From Bidens hawaiensis (Eukaryota; Streptophyta; Magnoliopsida; Asterales; Asteraceae), in NCBI GenBank assembly GCA_021521415.1, contig JAIQDT010001933.1, forward strand, positions 248,001 to 312,000: a DNA stretch of 64,000 nt. The letters are read 5' to 3'. Made by a program: the position numbers and the translations under genes. Below the pieces are notes generated by a model. It ran no database searches. It saw only the letters and a program-made list of their open reading frames with translations, and was not told the DNA's origin. Shown here in pieces: positions 10,081 to 20,570 of this stretch (position 1 is the stretch's first letter; every line of letters starts with the position of its first letter).

Positions 10081-11125
10081 TGAAGAGGTATGTACCCGCC
10101 TCAACACCGAGCGAGGCGGGTCAACCCACAAAGATACAGACAAGTGACTTGAAATCAAGACATTATGAAGGCACAAAGCCAAAACCTATGCGCATGGCGC
10201 ATATCACATATGCTCAGGCATCATATGCCCAGGCACCACACATGCTCAGGCATCATATGCCCAGGCATCACACATGCTCAGGCATCATATGCCCAGGCAC
10301 CACAGATGCTCAGGCATCACATATGCGCGTGGCGCATCCGCGCGTGGCGCATATCACATGCTCGTGCATATCACATCTGCGCATGAAACATCTGCGCGTG
10401 AGAATAAAAAGAAGACCTCGCGCATCCTCAGGATAGGCGCGTATCACACATGCACATAATCAACCTCGTCCTTATCCAAATCAGGATTAGGGCAACCTTG
10501 ATTGTGCACGTCAGACAACCTTCCAGAAGGTATCTTTTTAAGGAATAAGAATATGCTAATGTTGACAGCTGCCAAATGAAAGGTGGACAACTCAGCATAA
10601 CACATGTGCTACCACGTGATTACAACCAATGAGAAAGCACCAGGTGTCCCAGAGGACACGTGGCGCAGAGCAATTGGAGGAGGCCAACAAGGCTGAGCCC
10701 AATCAGTGGAAACCCTAGCACTATAAATACAGCATCAACTCCACAAGGAAAAGATCATCCAACAACACACAGTTACAGCCAGTAACACATTCATTCACAT
10801 TCAATCATATTCAATCACATTCACTCACAGACAGTTACAGTCAGTAACACTCACCATCACAGGAAATTACAGAGTATTCAGCTATTAAGCAATACTCCCC
10901 AGATTTCCTTACTCTGATAACATTATCTTCTCCTACGAATACTTATTCTCACACCGGAGGGTTACCCCAAAGAGGACCCCTCTGTCCCTTTCTGAGGGGT
11001 AAGTTGACGGTGCTGTTCATTTTGTAGGTGGAAGAGCCCAGATCCAAGAAAACCATCGGTGAAGAAGTATAATCACACCCGAGGAAAGTAGATCGTCTAC
11101 CAGTGAGTCGATCCACGTCTCTTCA
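10081..11125 (+). repeat. Right LTR of Tat element
   Basis: The LTR is 1045 bp, TG...CA, followed by the target-site copy TTCGT at 11126-11130. It is 30 bp longer than the left LTR because the short-word array holds an extra CATATGCCCAGGCA-type unit and an extra GCGCGTGGCGCAT unit. Outside the array I see about three single-base differences from the left LTR. The TATA box is at 10722-10729. Confidence 0.95.
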
Positions 11126-11480
11126 TTCGTGTTTTTTTACGATCGTTAATTTAAAATCTAAACGAACAGTTCATGAATATAAATGAACACAATTAAACAA
11201 AGATAAACGAACTTGAAAGAACATGTACATACATTAACGAACGCAAACATACATAAACGAATATAAATAAACGCATTTAAATGAACAAAAATATAAACAT
11301 ATTATGGTGATATAATTTCTAAATGCAAATAATATTTAATAATTTTATATTGATATGTGGACGAGCATGAAAGAATGTAAACAAACTTAAATGAATGATC
11401 ATAAAAGGGTGTTCACGAACACAGATGAACGAGTGAAACATTTGTTCATGTTCGTTCGTTTATTTTTAAAGAACTTCCAG
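11126..11480. repeat. GTTCG-rich MITE-like repeat, right piece
   Basis: This continues the repeat interrupted at 692, with dense AACGAAC, GAACA and TGTTCGTT words. It starts with the TTCGT target-site copy. The expected right terminus, seen in the related copy near 21070-21092, is not recognisable, so this copy is probably truncated. Confidence 0.45.
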
Positions 11481-11813
11481 TCTAACGATTCATGAACAAG
11501 TAGAAGAATAATGAACTCCTTTATAAAACTTTCAGCATTGACTTCTTAGTGCTTATTTCACTCTTTTATTATTGTATTTGAAGTAAAATATCATCACTAA
11601 TAGGGTTATTCAAGCTAACCCGAAACCCAATTATTTTCCAAAAATAAACCCGAAACCCCACCCTATTAGCAATTCGGGTCATCCGTGCCAACGGCCCGAA
11701 TAACCCGATTAGTACTTTTTGACCCTATTTAACCCGGCCCTAGTTAGCTTATTCGAGTTCGGGTCGGTTCGGGTTAATCGGGTTCAGGTATTTTGGACAC
11801 CCCTAGGTATGAG

Positions 11814-12198
11814 CTTGGCACTGGTATCAAAAAGTTTTATAAACACTAATATAAAAAATATTTAGTATGGCATCGGTACCGAAGGCAAAAGTTAAAGAAG
11901 TTATTGGTATCGGTATCAAACTGATCTTAAAACCTTAAAATGTTGGTATCGACGATACCTGGTTTGAAACCCGTACCAGTTCGGTACCAATACCATTTGC
12001 TGATCACAAATCACGTTTTATGTCTACGTGGCTGGTCCTTAATGCCGGTATGTCAACACAATGACAAGCCAAATAATGGGAAAATGCATGTCATCAAAGT
12101 ATCAAACTGACAACCAATCATACTTTTTCTTGTTTTTTTATCTCCTCCGGTATTAATATCATACTTTTTAACTCACAACATCCTAGTTAATAAATGTG
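11814..12198. other. Non-coding, GGTATCG/GGTACC-rich stretch
   Basis: Positions 11815-12000 are rich in GGTATCGG, CGGTACC and CCGTACC words in both orientations, like 49430-49580 and its duplicate at 54010-54160. This suggests another unnamed repeat family. No ORF of interest. Confidence 0.35.
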
Positions 12199-12201
12199 TT
12201 A

Positions 12202-12850
12202 GAGCATCTCTAATGATTGGTTTATCTTGGTTCAAATAGCCCAAAAACAACAAAAACAATTAGAATGATTGGTTCAAACCAAAAACCAAAATTTAAGGTT
12301 TGATTTTTCAAACTACCAAAAACCATTCATTATAGACCCCAAACATTACATCTTTCACCCACACACACACACACATATATATACCTATATTTATATTTAT
12401 ATTTATAAAATATATTAAAATATTATACATACATATCTTTTATATTTATTTCAAAAAGATGTATTTTTTTGTTTGTGTATTTTTACGTAATGACTAATTT
12501 AACGATTAAAATTTTTAACTAGTTTTTTATAACGACTAGTTTTTAAATGATTTTATAATGTATTTTACGACACTTAATTCGAATAAAAACACATGACAAG
12601 AAGTCCTAGAAAAAAACGTTACAAGAGTGATAACGTGAAAATGTAAAAATTATATTGTGAAATAAAAATTATAAAAATTAAATATTCTATAGTATTATGA
12701 ATTCTTATTTAAAGTAAATATAAAGGTAAGTGATGATGTAGAAATATAAATATGGTTTAAGATGTATTGTTGGAGTAAAAAAATTGGTTTTTAGAAAACT
12801 GATGTGGCAATAATGTAGCTGGTTTGAAGCAAAAAATGTTTGAGATGGTC
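12202..12850. mobile_element. PIF/Harbinger-like (Tourist) MITE
   Basis: This is 649 bp with terminal inverted repeats GAGCATCTCTAA and the complement of TTTGAGATGGTC. It is flanked by TTA on both sides (12199-12201 and 12851-12853), the usual target-site duplication of this superfamily. GAGCATCTC-type ends are common in plant Tourist-like MITEs. There is no transposase and the interior is AT-rich. Confidence 0.7.
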
Positions 12851-12928
12851 TTAGTTAAAGTCCACAACCTACGTGGCAGTGACACCCTTCTAACCACAAT
12901 GACAACACATAGCCTTAATATATGTTAA

Positions 12929-13600
12929 CTAGATTTTCATCCCGGCGCGTTGCGCCGGGGCAGCTGGCAAAACCCATAAGTTGAAACCCGAGCGTTGGTA
13001 AAACCCGAACGTTACGACGATGAGTTGACACGAATTCGGTCAGTATCGGCTGTGTTCATAACAATATAGACACCATTGGTAAAATTTGAGGGTTAAAACC
13101 CAAAATATTAATTCGTCAAATTAACATATAAAAGCATTAACATATAAAAAACTAAAATACTGAAGACGATGTTTAGTTGGTTGGCAAACTCTGGCGGTGG
13201 TAAAACCAAAGCATTGTCGGTCCCGAGCATTGAGGCGGTAACTTGACACGAATTTGGTCGGTTTTGATTACATACCTTACGGTACCGGAATTAAAAAACG
13301 AAAAAAATAAAAAAAAACTTGAGGTGGACCAACGGCCAATTTGGGGGGGGGGGGGGGTCGGTCGGTAGCGTTGTCGGTCATGGGCTTTAAATAAAGCCGC
13401 GAGTTTGCGCGAACTCGGCCAGTTTCTTTCAGATTTGTTATGGTACCAGAACTAAAAAAATGACGTTTGATCAGTTTCCATTACGTATATTACGGTAACT
13501 AAACTAAAAAAAATACAAAATTCGCCGACCAACACGGTGCCGCCAAGTGGCCCAATAAACCACTTGCGACACCAAACTTGTAAATTATATATATAGTTAT
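12929..13600 (-). mobile_element. Helitron 3' terminus, element extends rightward
   Basis: On the minus strand a perfect 8-bp stem with a 3-base loop (12959-12941) is followed eight bases later by CTAG (12929-12932) and then T. That is the classic Helitron 3' end: a GC-rich hairpin, then CTRR, inserted before T. No Rep/helicase coding is visible, so it is non-autonomous. The 5' end is not clear. An AT-rich candidate lies near 13590-13600, but the element could run much farther right. A run of 15 G sits at 13343-13357. Confidence 0.65.
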
Positions 13601-14180
13601 AATTACACCTATAATCTATTTGTCTATTGATATATTATTCCTCTTATTATTTTTAAATTGTAAGTTCAAATCCTTACAAGTGCAAGGTAAAAATAGAATT
13701 TTATTGTTGTAAAACAAATACATGTTAGTTACAACACTGTATAAATCGTCTATTTTGTATGTTTTTTTTAACTTTCTATTTAAAAATGGATATCTGCTGA
13801 ACATGTTACTACATTGATTATGAAATCAGTTTTTAATAATTCTAATTCTAAGCATCTTTTAAATTACTAACTCAATGATGTACTTCGGTATCTATTGTTG
13901 GTTGAAATTATAACTTTAATTTTCTAACAATAATAACAACCTAACCCACCAAATTTTTTGTATAGCAAAGCTATTAATATGGTTTAAAGAGAGTGAGATG
14001 AAAAAAATCTTTACATCTATACATAGAAATAGAAAAGATGCTTTTAAAGACTCCCAACTCCCAAACAAATAGCATACAAACATAGCTAAGACATCATAAG
14101 AAGTAGTGCAAGAGTAACATTACATGGTAAAATAGAAGCACGTGTAATCATCATAAATAATATATAGATATTTAAATCCA
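13601..14180. other. AT-rich non-coding, nothing identified
   Basis: No gene, terminal repeat or tandem array that I can support. Confidence 0.4.
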
Positions 14181-14655
14181 GAAGACACTCGTTTGCAGAG
14201 TCCGCCTGTGGTGTATGAGAATTTAAGTCCTAAGACAAAGCCAAGACACTATAATACCATCTACCAAAAATCATTAACCTTAATCATGCGTCTTTACGAA
14301 CTCACATCATGGACAATGTGTCCTTAGAGAGGTACAACTTTAACAAATTATTTCCAAACCACTCGTCCCAAGTTAATTTGGGCCTATCTCTACATCCTCT
14401 CCCTTCTACAGTGAGGGTTTCCACTAATCTAACTAGTGTCATTGTCTGCCTCCTCTTCATATACCCAAACCATCTTAATATCCCTTAATTTATTCTTATC
14501 TAATACACTAGTCACTCCTAACATTTCCCTAAAACCTTATTTCGTATCCAGTCTAATCTTGGACACACACATCCACCTCGGCAACCCATCTCTGCTACTT
14601 CTATCTTACGCGTCTGTGTTTTCTTGTTGGCCAACAATTTGTCCCATATAACATA
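14181..14655 (-). pseudogene. RTE-type LINE relic (3' part of reverse transcriptase ORF)
   Basis: Minus-strand translation, broken by stops and shifts, gives words such as RWMCVSKIRLDTKYGF, REMLGVTSV and IKMVWVYEEE. They parallel the better copy at 34144-34536 (RWMCGHTRLDRIRN, RERLGVANI, LRWFGHV). This is the region after the RT domain of plant RTE-clade LINEs. The fragment is strongly decayed and 5' truncated. Confidence 0.6.
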
Positions 14656-15125
14656 CCATGTCTAAGTCTAACTGCAATTTTAATTTTCAAATATAAGAAA
14701 TTATACGTTTTGTCCCAGCTACTTGTAGAGTTGTCACACTTTTTGTCATTAACATGAATGTACGTTACATAATTTTATTATGTACAAAACAATTATTATA
14801 TCCTTTTTTAAAACAAAGGTCATCGATGCTTCTATCTGGTTAGATCACGTTGACAATGCCTGAAACTCAGTTTATTGATAAAGGTGTATGTAAGTTAGGT
14901 CTGTTGCTAAATGAACTAGTGTGTAACCCGAGAATTATTCTTTAATGATACTACGTATGAGTTGGAACTTGGAATTATCTTGTTAATGTATAATTCTGGT
15001 TGTTCATACTAAATAAAAGTCTGGGTTAACCATTTGTGTAATGTTAACTTGTAAAAAGCTTACTAGAGGGTCTATAGTAGAAATATGTGACTTTTGCCTA
15101 AAATTGATATAAATCATCCAAAACA
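14656..15125. other. Non-coding, nothing identified
   Basis: AT-rich sequence without a supportable gene or repeat. The last nine bases before the next element (15126-15134) are its target-site copy. Confidence 0.4.
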
Positions 15126-15134
15126 TATAAATTT

Positions 15135-16106
15135 GAGAAAATTACTGTTTGTGTCCCTGTGGTTTCAGGGAGAAGGCACAATGAGTCCTCAAAAAAAATT
15201 TGAATTGGTTGGGTCCCTGTGGTTTCAAAAATGAACCATTTGAGTCCATGTCAAATGTGGAATTACTAGTTTACCCTTTTTTATGATCCATATGAGTCAT
15301 TGTGGTTAAGTGATTGTTCAGTTTTAGTCCCTCTTTAAAAATTACCTCTAAATTACATAATTTTTTTAACAAAAATAAGAAAACGAAACTTTTTTTTAAC
15401 AAAAATAAGTGGACTGAACTAAATTTTTTTAACAAAAATAGACGAACCATACTTTTTTTTAACAAAAATACGAACAGAACTATTTTTTACAAAAATAAAC
15501 GAATCGAACTACTTTTTAATATAAATAAACGAACCATGCTACTTTTTTTTAACAAAAATAAACGATCGAACTACCATTTTAGCCAAAATAAATGAACTAT
15601 TCTTTTACTAAAGTAGTTACGTTCGTTTAGTTTAGTAAAAGAATAGTTCATTTATTTTCGCTAAAATGGTAGTTCGATCGTTTTTTTTTTTGTTAAAAAA
15701 GTAGCATGGTTCGTTTATTTGTATTAAAAAGTAGTTCGATTCGTTTATATTTGTAAAAAATAGTTCGGTTCGTATTTTTGTTAAAAAAGTATGGTTCGTC
15801 TATTTTTGTTAAAAAGTTTAGTTCAGTCCGTTTGTTTTTGTTAAAAAAAAGTTTCGTTTTCTTATTTTTGTTAAAAAAAATTATGTAATTTAGAGGTAAT
15901 TTTTAAAGAGGGACTAAAACTGAGCAATCACTTAACCACAAAGACTAATATGAATCATAAAAAGAGTAAACTAGTAATTCCACATTTGACAGGGACTCAA
16001 ATGGTTCATTTTTGAAATCACTGGAACCCAATCAGCTCAAATTTTCTTCTGGGGACTCATTGTACCTACTCCCTAAAACCACAGGGACACAAACAGTAAT
16101 TTTCTC
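15135..16106. mobile_element. Foldback MITE (Mutator-like) with ~480-bp inverted arms
   Basis: The element is 972 bp and is almost wholly palindromic. The left end GAGAAAATTACTGTTTGTG returns as its complement at 16106. The arms pair through to a short centre near 15620. A perfect 9-bp target-site duplication, TATAAATTT, flanks it (15126-15134 and 16107-16115), the length typical of Mutator-like elements. There is no transposase. Short ORFs inside come from runs of AACAAAAATAA-like repeats. A transcript through it would form a long hairpin, a natural small-RNA substrate. Confidence 0.85.
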
Positions 16107-16403
16107 TATAAATTTAGATGTTAGATGTGAAAACTTGTTTTATAAAAAAAGGCATTTAATAAATATATATATCGAAGAGACAAATGAATGAAATTTTGAT
16201 GATTTTCTTGTACCGAATCGTGTAATGTATTATAGAATTGGTATTGAAATATTCATGAACTAGTTGATAGAAGGTATGTCCAGTATGTTGTCTATGTTTT
16301 GTATGAAGCTTTTTAGTAACTCAAAAAGCCAAAAAGGTCATGTATTTAAATTATGACTTAACTACAGTAAATGTGTTATACACGGATGGAAAGTAATTAA
16401 AAC

Positions 16404-16405
<2 letters not shown>

Positions 16406-16469
<64 letters not shown>
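16406..16469. repeat. (AT)n microsatellite
   Basis: About 64 bp of nearly perfect AT dinucleotides. It ends at CTAGC (16470), followed by AGCTCGCGTGTTACC. On the minus strand this resembles an eroded Helitron 3' end (degenerate hairpin then CTAG). Confidence 0.8.
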
Positions 16470-16470
<1 letters not shown>

Positions 16471-17300
16471 TAGCTTTTAGCTCGCGTGTTACCCTGATTT
16501 ATTAAAGTTTTTGTTTTTAATAATTTTGAAATATTGTTTAATTATCTGCTTTATTTTTCAATCAAGTGTTGTTTTGATTTAATACATATATATGTTTATA
16601 TGTTATGTTAATGAGATTTTTTAACGTTTGGGTTCTTTCAATTAAGACTCATAAGTTTATAGTTGGTTGGAGTTGAAGTTTATAGCTGGATTCTTTGGAA
16701 TAAGATGAGTATGTGGATTAGTATGTTTGTATGTACTTCTTGTTGTAGGTTTGGTATTGGACATACATGGGTTTATAGTTAGTTTGATGTTTAAGTAAAG
16801 CTTGTGCATTTATTTTGTATGGCTTGTTGTTAGAACATAAACGTTACCTAGTACGCAATACTTTTAGCATGCTTAATATTTGTTGTTTTTTGTTTACATT
16901 TATTGTATTACATTGGTTGTATTTTTTTTGTTTTTTTGTTTTTTATGTTTTGAATGAAAAAATATTTTTTTTATTAATAATATGTGTATATATAATTTTT
17001 CTTACATATATAGTCATTTATATTTTTTTATAATATTTATGATTTTTTTATAAAAAAATATTAAGTTGGTATTAAAAATCTTTGTCATCGTCGTTTGGGA
17101 AACCTGCTTATAATTGCATTGAACAACTCTTGAGAATCTATCCACTGTCGATTTACATTCTTCACAAACCCTAACCAAATAGTTCTATGTAAAACAACGG
17201 AATTAGTTTGTGAAATCCGGTGACGAATGTTGTTGAATGGAAGTATTGAAGGGTTTTGTGTTTTCCCTTAGTAATCGGTTGAAAATTGAAAACTTTAACA
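16470..17300. other. Non-coding, AT-rich, possible eroded Helitron end at left edge
   Basis: Only the CTAG at 16470-16473 with a GC-richer stretch beside it hints at structure. No other gene or repeat is supportable. Confidence 0.25.
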
Positions 17301-17321
17301 GTCATGAGGTTTTCACTTTGA

Positions 17322-17528
17322 GTGATAGGTTTGAAGAAACTGTTTCCATCTATAGAAGTATCACCGCCGAATAAGATTTTTTGGAAATTTGCAAATGATA
17401 TTGAAGATGAAGAACATGTAGTTTATATCAAAGAATGGTTTTATTATGAAAATATTGATAGAGCTCTTGTTAAATGGGAAAATGGTTGTTACAAAATTTT
17501 AAAGCGCTCCAAACCTCCTATGATTTGA
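17322..17528 (+). CDS. Short hypothetical ORF, possible gene fragment
   Basis: A 68-residue frame with a balanced composition unlike the low-complexity surroundings (words KKLFPSIEVSPPNKIFWKF, EEHVVYIKEWFYYENIDRA). The frame opens as part of a longer exon-like stretch (from about 17090), but no splice structure is certain. I do not recognise the family. It may be a captured gene piece, since gene fragments follow at 17600-20085. No promoter is evident. Confidence 0.25.
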   Translation: MIGLKKLFPSIEVSPPNKIFWKFANDIEDEEHVVYIKEWFYYENIDRALVKWENGCYKILKRSKPPMI

Positions 17529-17599
17529 TATTTTTGAGATATTTTCGTTTATGTTGGTTCATTAATAATGAACGGTTTATACACGTAAATGAAAGTTGG

Positions 17600-18105
17600 C
17601 CCAAGCAACCTGCATCAGTGACCCCCTTTATGAATTGAAGTACCAGTACCAGCCAAAGTTGCAGACCCAAGAGTCAAAACTAAAATACTCGAACCCAAGC
17701 ATAGCCTCCGGCTTCTTTTGTAAACTGGCTTCGGTTTCTTCTTTAGATTTTCTACTATCATCCCATGTATCTCCCAACTTTATTCCAAATAATTTGATTC
17801 TCAAATAATATGAAAAAAATTGGAGGAAACATGATTTTTATTGTCTCTTACACTTACAGAAGACTTATTGTTGAGCTCTTTCTCATGCTTGAAAAAAAAG
17901 TTGCAGGACAACTTTGTACACGAGTCAATGTTTGCATACATTTCAGGTTGAGTTTGCTTGGTGTTTGTCCGATTGACCTTGAACCAATGACTTTAACCGC
18001 CCGAGCCCTCTCAAAGCATGCAATGCCCTCCTCGCCAGAAGATGATATAACCCTATATATCCTGCTAGCTGGCGGCTGATCAGGCCCTCGTCGATTGTAC
18101 GCCAT
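17600..18105 (-). pseudogene. Unidentified minus-strand gene fragment(s)
   Basis: From ATG 18105 the minus strand encodes about 70 plausible residues (MAYNRRGPDQPPASRIYRV, then SSSGEEGIACFERARAVKV) before the frame ends at 17854. Farther along, about 17800-17640, another stretch reads like coding sequence (GDTWDDSRKSKEETEASL, then QKKPEAMLGFEYF). The two parts lie in different frames, which suggests lost splice sites or decay. I do not recognise the protein. Strand and state match the neighbouring CCCH and phosphatase fragments, so capture by the same element is possible. Confidence 0.3.
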
Positions 18106-18690
18106 TGTTTCTTCAAATTCTAATCCACCAAAGCTTCAACTCACTATAAATTACCTGCTGGTATATATAATCAGCACCTTATGTAATAATATTATATCTT
18201 AAAAGTAAGATCACTTTATTAACAATTATACAGTAGACCAAATTCTTTAAATTCTCAAATATATTATAAGCAAATAACTACAATCTATTGCTAAGGAATA
18301 ATATTAATTTGTGCCATATAAAAGTTAAAAATTTAAAAATTAGATGGCCTGAAATCTTTCACACACCAAAGCTCTTACCATTTTTGTAAGTTTTATGGGT
18401 TTTTTTGAAGTGGTAAGTATTACACTTATGTGTGTGTATATATACACAATTTAAGCTTTACATGGTTTTTAAAGTGGTTAGTATCACAGTCACATAACAC
18501 ATGTATCAGCTTTTAATGCCGAAGAAAGTTAGCCAACTTCAAAAGAAAATTACCATTTTTCATAAACTACGTTAACTTTATATAAATAAGATTATAATTT
18601 CAATGTTAATCAGTGCAATCCAAATCATAAGTGTACCTATCACACATACACTGACATAAACATTGTCTTTTAATAATAAGATTATTATAA
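18106..18690. other. AT-rich non-coding
   Basis: No gene seen. It could be intronic or intergenic relative to the captured fragments on either side. Confidence 0.35.
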
Positions 18691-18699
18691 CGGGCTTAC

Positions 18700-18995
18700 C
18701 GAGCGCAAGGAAACCCGAGGGGGCTAAGCACATAATTATCCTTCATTATTGCCCAATCAAACGGATGATAAAACTTACAAGACGCCCCAAATTTACAATC
18801 ACCAGTTTTAATGTAGTATTGGCATTCAGGTTGACCATGTCTTTATGGAAATATCTTTTCAGTTTGACTACTACTTATCGGGCCAGGTGTCAAGGGCCGA
18901 TACTGTGCTGCAAAAGATATGTTGGAAGTATTCACTCCATATACAGAAGGTTGAGCACCAGGAGACAAAACCGGGCTCAAACGACCATGCAACTC
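18700..18995 (-). pseudogene. CCCH zinc-finger protein gene fragment (ZFN-like)
   Basis: One minus-strand exon encodes a CCCH finger of exact form C-x8-C-x5-C-x3-H (key words [20 protein letters not shown]), preceded by GQPE and followed by YVLSPLGFP. This is the hallmark of plant RNA/DNA-binding ZFN1-type proteins, which normally carry five fingers. The exon ends in a GT donor at 18699-18698. An in-frame stop at 18843-18845 lies just before the finger. Only one finger is present and no other exons of this gene are visible, so this is a fragment. The kept splice site shows that it derives from genomic DNA, not from a retrocopy. Confidence 0.75.
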
Positions 18996-19207
18996 ATAAA
19001 ATTTTAACACGATAACTAAATATACGAGTGTAAGTTACAAAACAATAATATTTCTTACCCCATAAATCTACTGCATAGCCAAACACGATGCTTTAAAAGA
19101 TGAGAAATTCCATGCCATTACTAATCTTCAACATTAAAAGATAAAGAAAAATCCATTCTAAAATAAAACTAAAAAATGAAAAACCGAAAGCAAAAAGATA
19201 TACTTAC

Positions 19208-20085
19208 CTTGTATATTTCTAACACATGAAAATCCATACCTATAAAAATATATAATTTCATATCAACATCATAACCCTTTTATTAACCACATACGCTGTA
19301 GTTGACAATATTTGTTCTAGAATAACTTGAATAAACATCTTAAGTTGTTTTTGAGTTTTTTAGCGGTATCTGTTAAGGGATTAAATATAACCCGAATAAA
19401 GTCGTAAAGCAAAAATGAATTGGATCAACAATTACCGGCTTTCTTGGCTGCACGAAACAAAACTTCTTCGATTAAATGAAGCTGGATCGCCTTATGGGGA
19501 CCACTAAATAAAGAGCTCGATTTCAGAAACGACGTCCTCGTTAGTGACATATCGATAAAGGAGGTCTGAAGATAATATTAGGAATCCGTCTTGCGGTTCG
19601 GTCTTAATTGGTTACAGTAAAGACTTGGGATAAAGTTTAGTATGGAGAATTTTCAACATAATCGATCCGAAATATTTCTAAAAGTGCATCATTCCATTTA
19701 GGCTGCAATAAATCAACAAATAAATTGTAAAAAGATGATTGAATGTAAAAATCTATATTTGAACATTCTTTACATGGTCTTTTCTTTTAAAAGTCATTGT
19801 GAACGTCAACAAACATCTTCTATGTAAAAGGTTATGCAAGATTCAATCTTTCTTTCTCCAAATTTGCTTTGTTGACCCAAACAGGAATTTGGTAACTTAT
19901 TAAAGCAACAACATCAATTTTACACAAAAGGATAGATCAAGTTGAGAATTATTTAGTGACTGGTCAAATACCTGTTTGAGGAAGCCAGCACCAAAAGCAC
20001 AAGTGACCTTGAGTGAGCCTTTAACGCGATCGTTCATAATCTCACAAGAATCATCAGGGTGTTCGCTCTTTATTCTTTAAATTTC
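19208..20085 (-). pseudogene. POLTERGEIST-like PP2C phosphatase gene fragment
   Basis: Three minus-strand exons with GT...AG borders: 20085-19972, 19702-19436 and 19239-19208. Exon 1 reads [19 protein letters not shown], then [14 protein letters not shown]. Exon 2 begins PKWNDALLEIFRIDYVENSPY and later gives RYVTNEDVVSEIELF and IEEVLFRAAKKAG. Exon 3 starts MDFH. These match the C-terminal catalytic half of plant PLL-type protein phosphatases 2C, which act in stem-cell and receptor-kinase signalling. Lesions include an in-frame stop in exon 1 (20079-20077), a stop after NSPY, and frameshifts and stops in exon 2. The N-terminal half is missing. Not a working gene. Confidence 0.8.
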
Positions 20086-20570
20086 CTGCAAAAAAGATTA
20101 AAAAAAACTTTTAAGAAAATTATTATTCCAACTTTTCAACTTTTAAGGTTGAAAGAACAACTTTTACCTTTTCAATGGATCTAAATCGATCTTAATTGAA
20201 AAAAAAACTTTGGGTTTGATCGGCTAAAGGTGTAATGGATTTGACTTGAAACTGACCCGAACTCTTACATCCATTCTAGGAATGTCTAAAGAATCTTCAA
20301 CCATAGATTCCCCTGCAATGAAGAACGAAATTTTAAACAAATTGATTGATATGAAGATTAATGTTCCAACCATTTTTATCACAAGTGGCAATTGCAAGTT
20401 GCAACCTACTTAGAAAGTATAATTCTAATGCATACATGATGCAACCATGGAAATTGTTTTATTAAAAGACTTTAATTACCAAATAATTATCATGTTAGTT
20501 ATTTACAAATTATTTCGATAATGGCCAAAAAGTTTTAGCGGCCTGACGTGACCCCTAAATTTTGGATCAT
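20086..20570. other. Non-coding, possible degraded intron of PP2C fragment
   Basis: No clear exon found. A donor-like site on the minus strand near 20167 follows a short open stretch that I cannot assign. Confidence 0.3.

Larger units (their letters stand above)
693..11125 (+). mobile_element. Ty3/gypsy Tat-lineage LTR retrotransposon with antisense gene
   Basis: This is a complete insertion bounded by TG...CA LTRs (693-1707 and 10081-11125) and a perfect 5-bp target-site duplication, TTCGT (688-692 and 11126-11130). A primer-binding site starts at 1709 and a G-rich polypurine tract precedes the right LTR. Plus-strand order is gag, a stub of protease, the end of RNase H, then integrase. Between integrase and the right LTR lies a spliced minus-strand gene. 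The Tat/Retand assignment follows from the gag and integrase motifs, the TGGCGCC-type primer site and the antisense gene, a known feature of Tat relatives such as Grande. Protease, reverse transcriptase and most of RNase H are deleted, so this copy cannot move by itself. By eye the LTRs differ by about three substitutions plus repeat-number changes, which implies a recent insertion. Confidence 0.92.
287..11805. mobile_element. hAT-like MITE split by a nested LTR retrotransposon
   Basis: The left end reads TAGGGGTGT at 287-295. Its exact reverse complement ends the element at 11797-11805. The 8-bp word GGTATGAG flanks both outer ends (279-286 and 11806-11813), as expected for a hAT target-site duplication. 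Both terminal parts (about 300-435 and 11590-11800) are rich in CGGGTT and AACCCGA words in both orientations. No transposase is present, so the element is non-autonomous. Almost all of its present length is the later GTTCG repeat and the Tat retrotransposon. The hAT assignment rests on TSD length and the YAGGG-type end, not on a protein. Confidence 0.65.

Noticed and set aside
15271..15595. ORFs in the foldback
   Set aside because: Translations of AACAAAAATAA-type repeats; low complexity and mirrored on both strands.
17322..20085. 17.3-20.1 kb as a single functional multi-exon gene
   Set aside because: The exons belong to unrelated protein families, lie in broken frames and lack the remaining domains.
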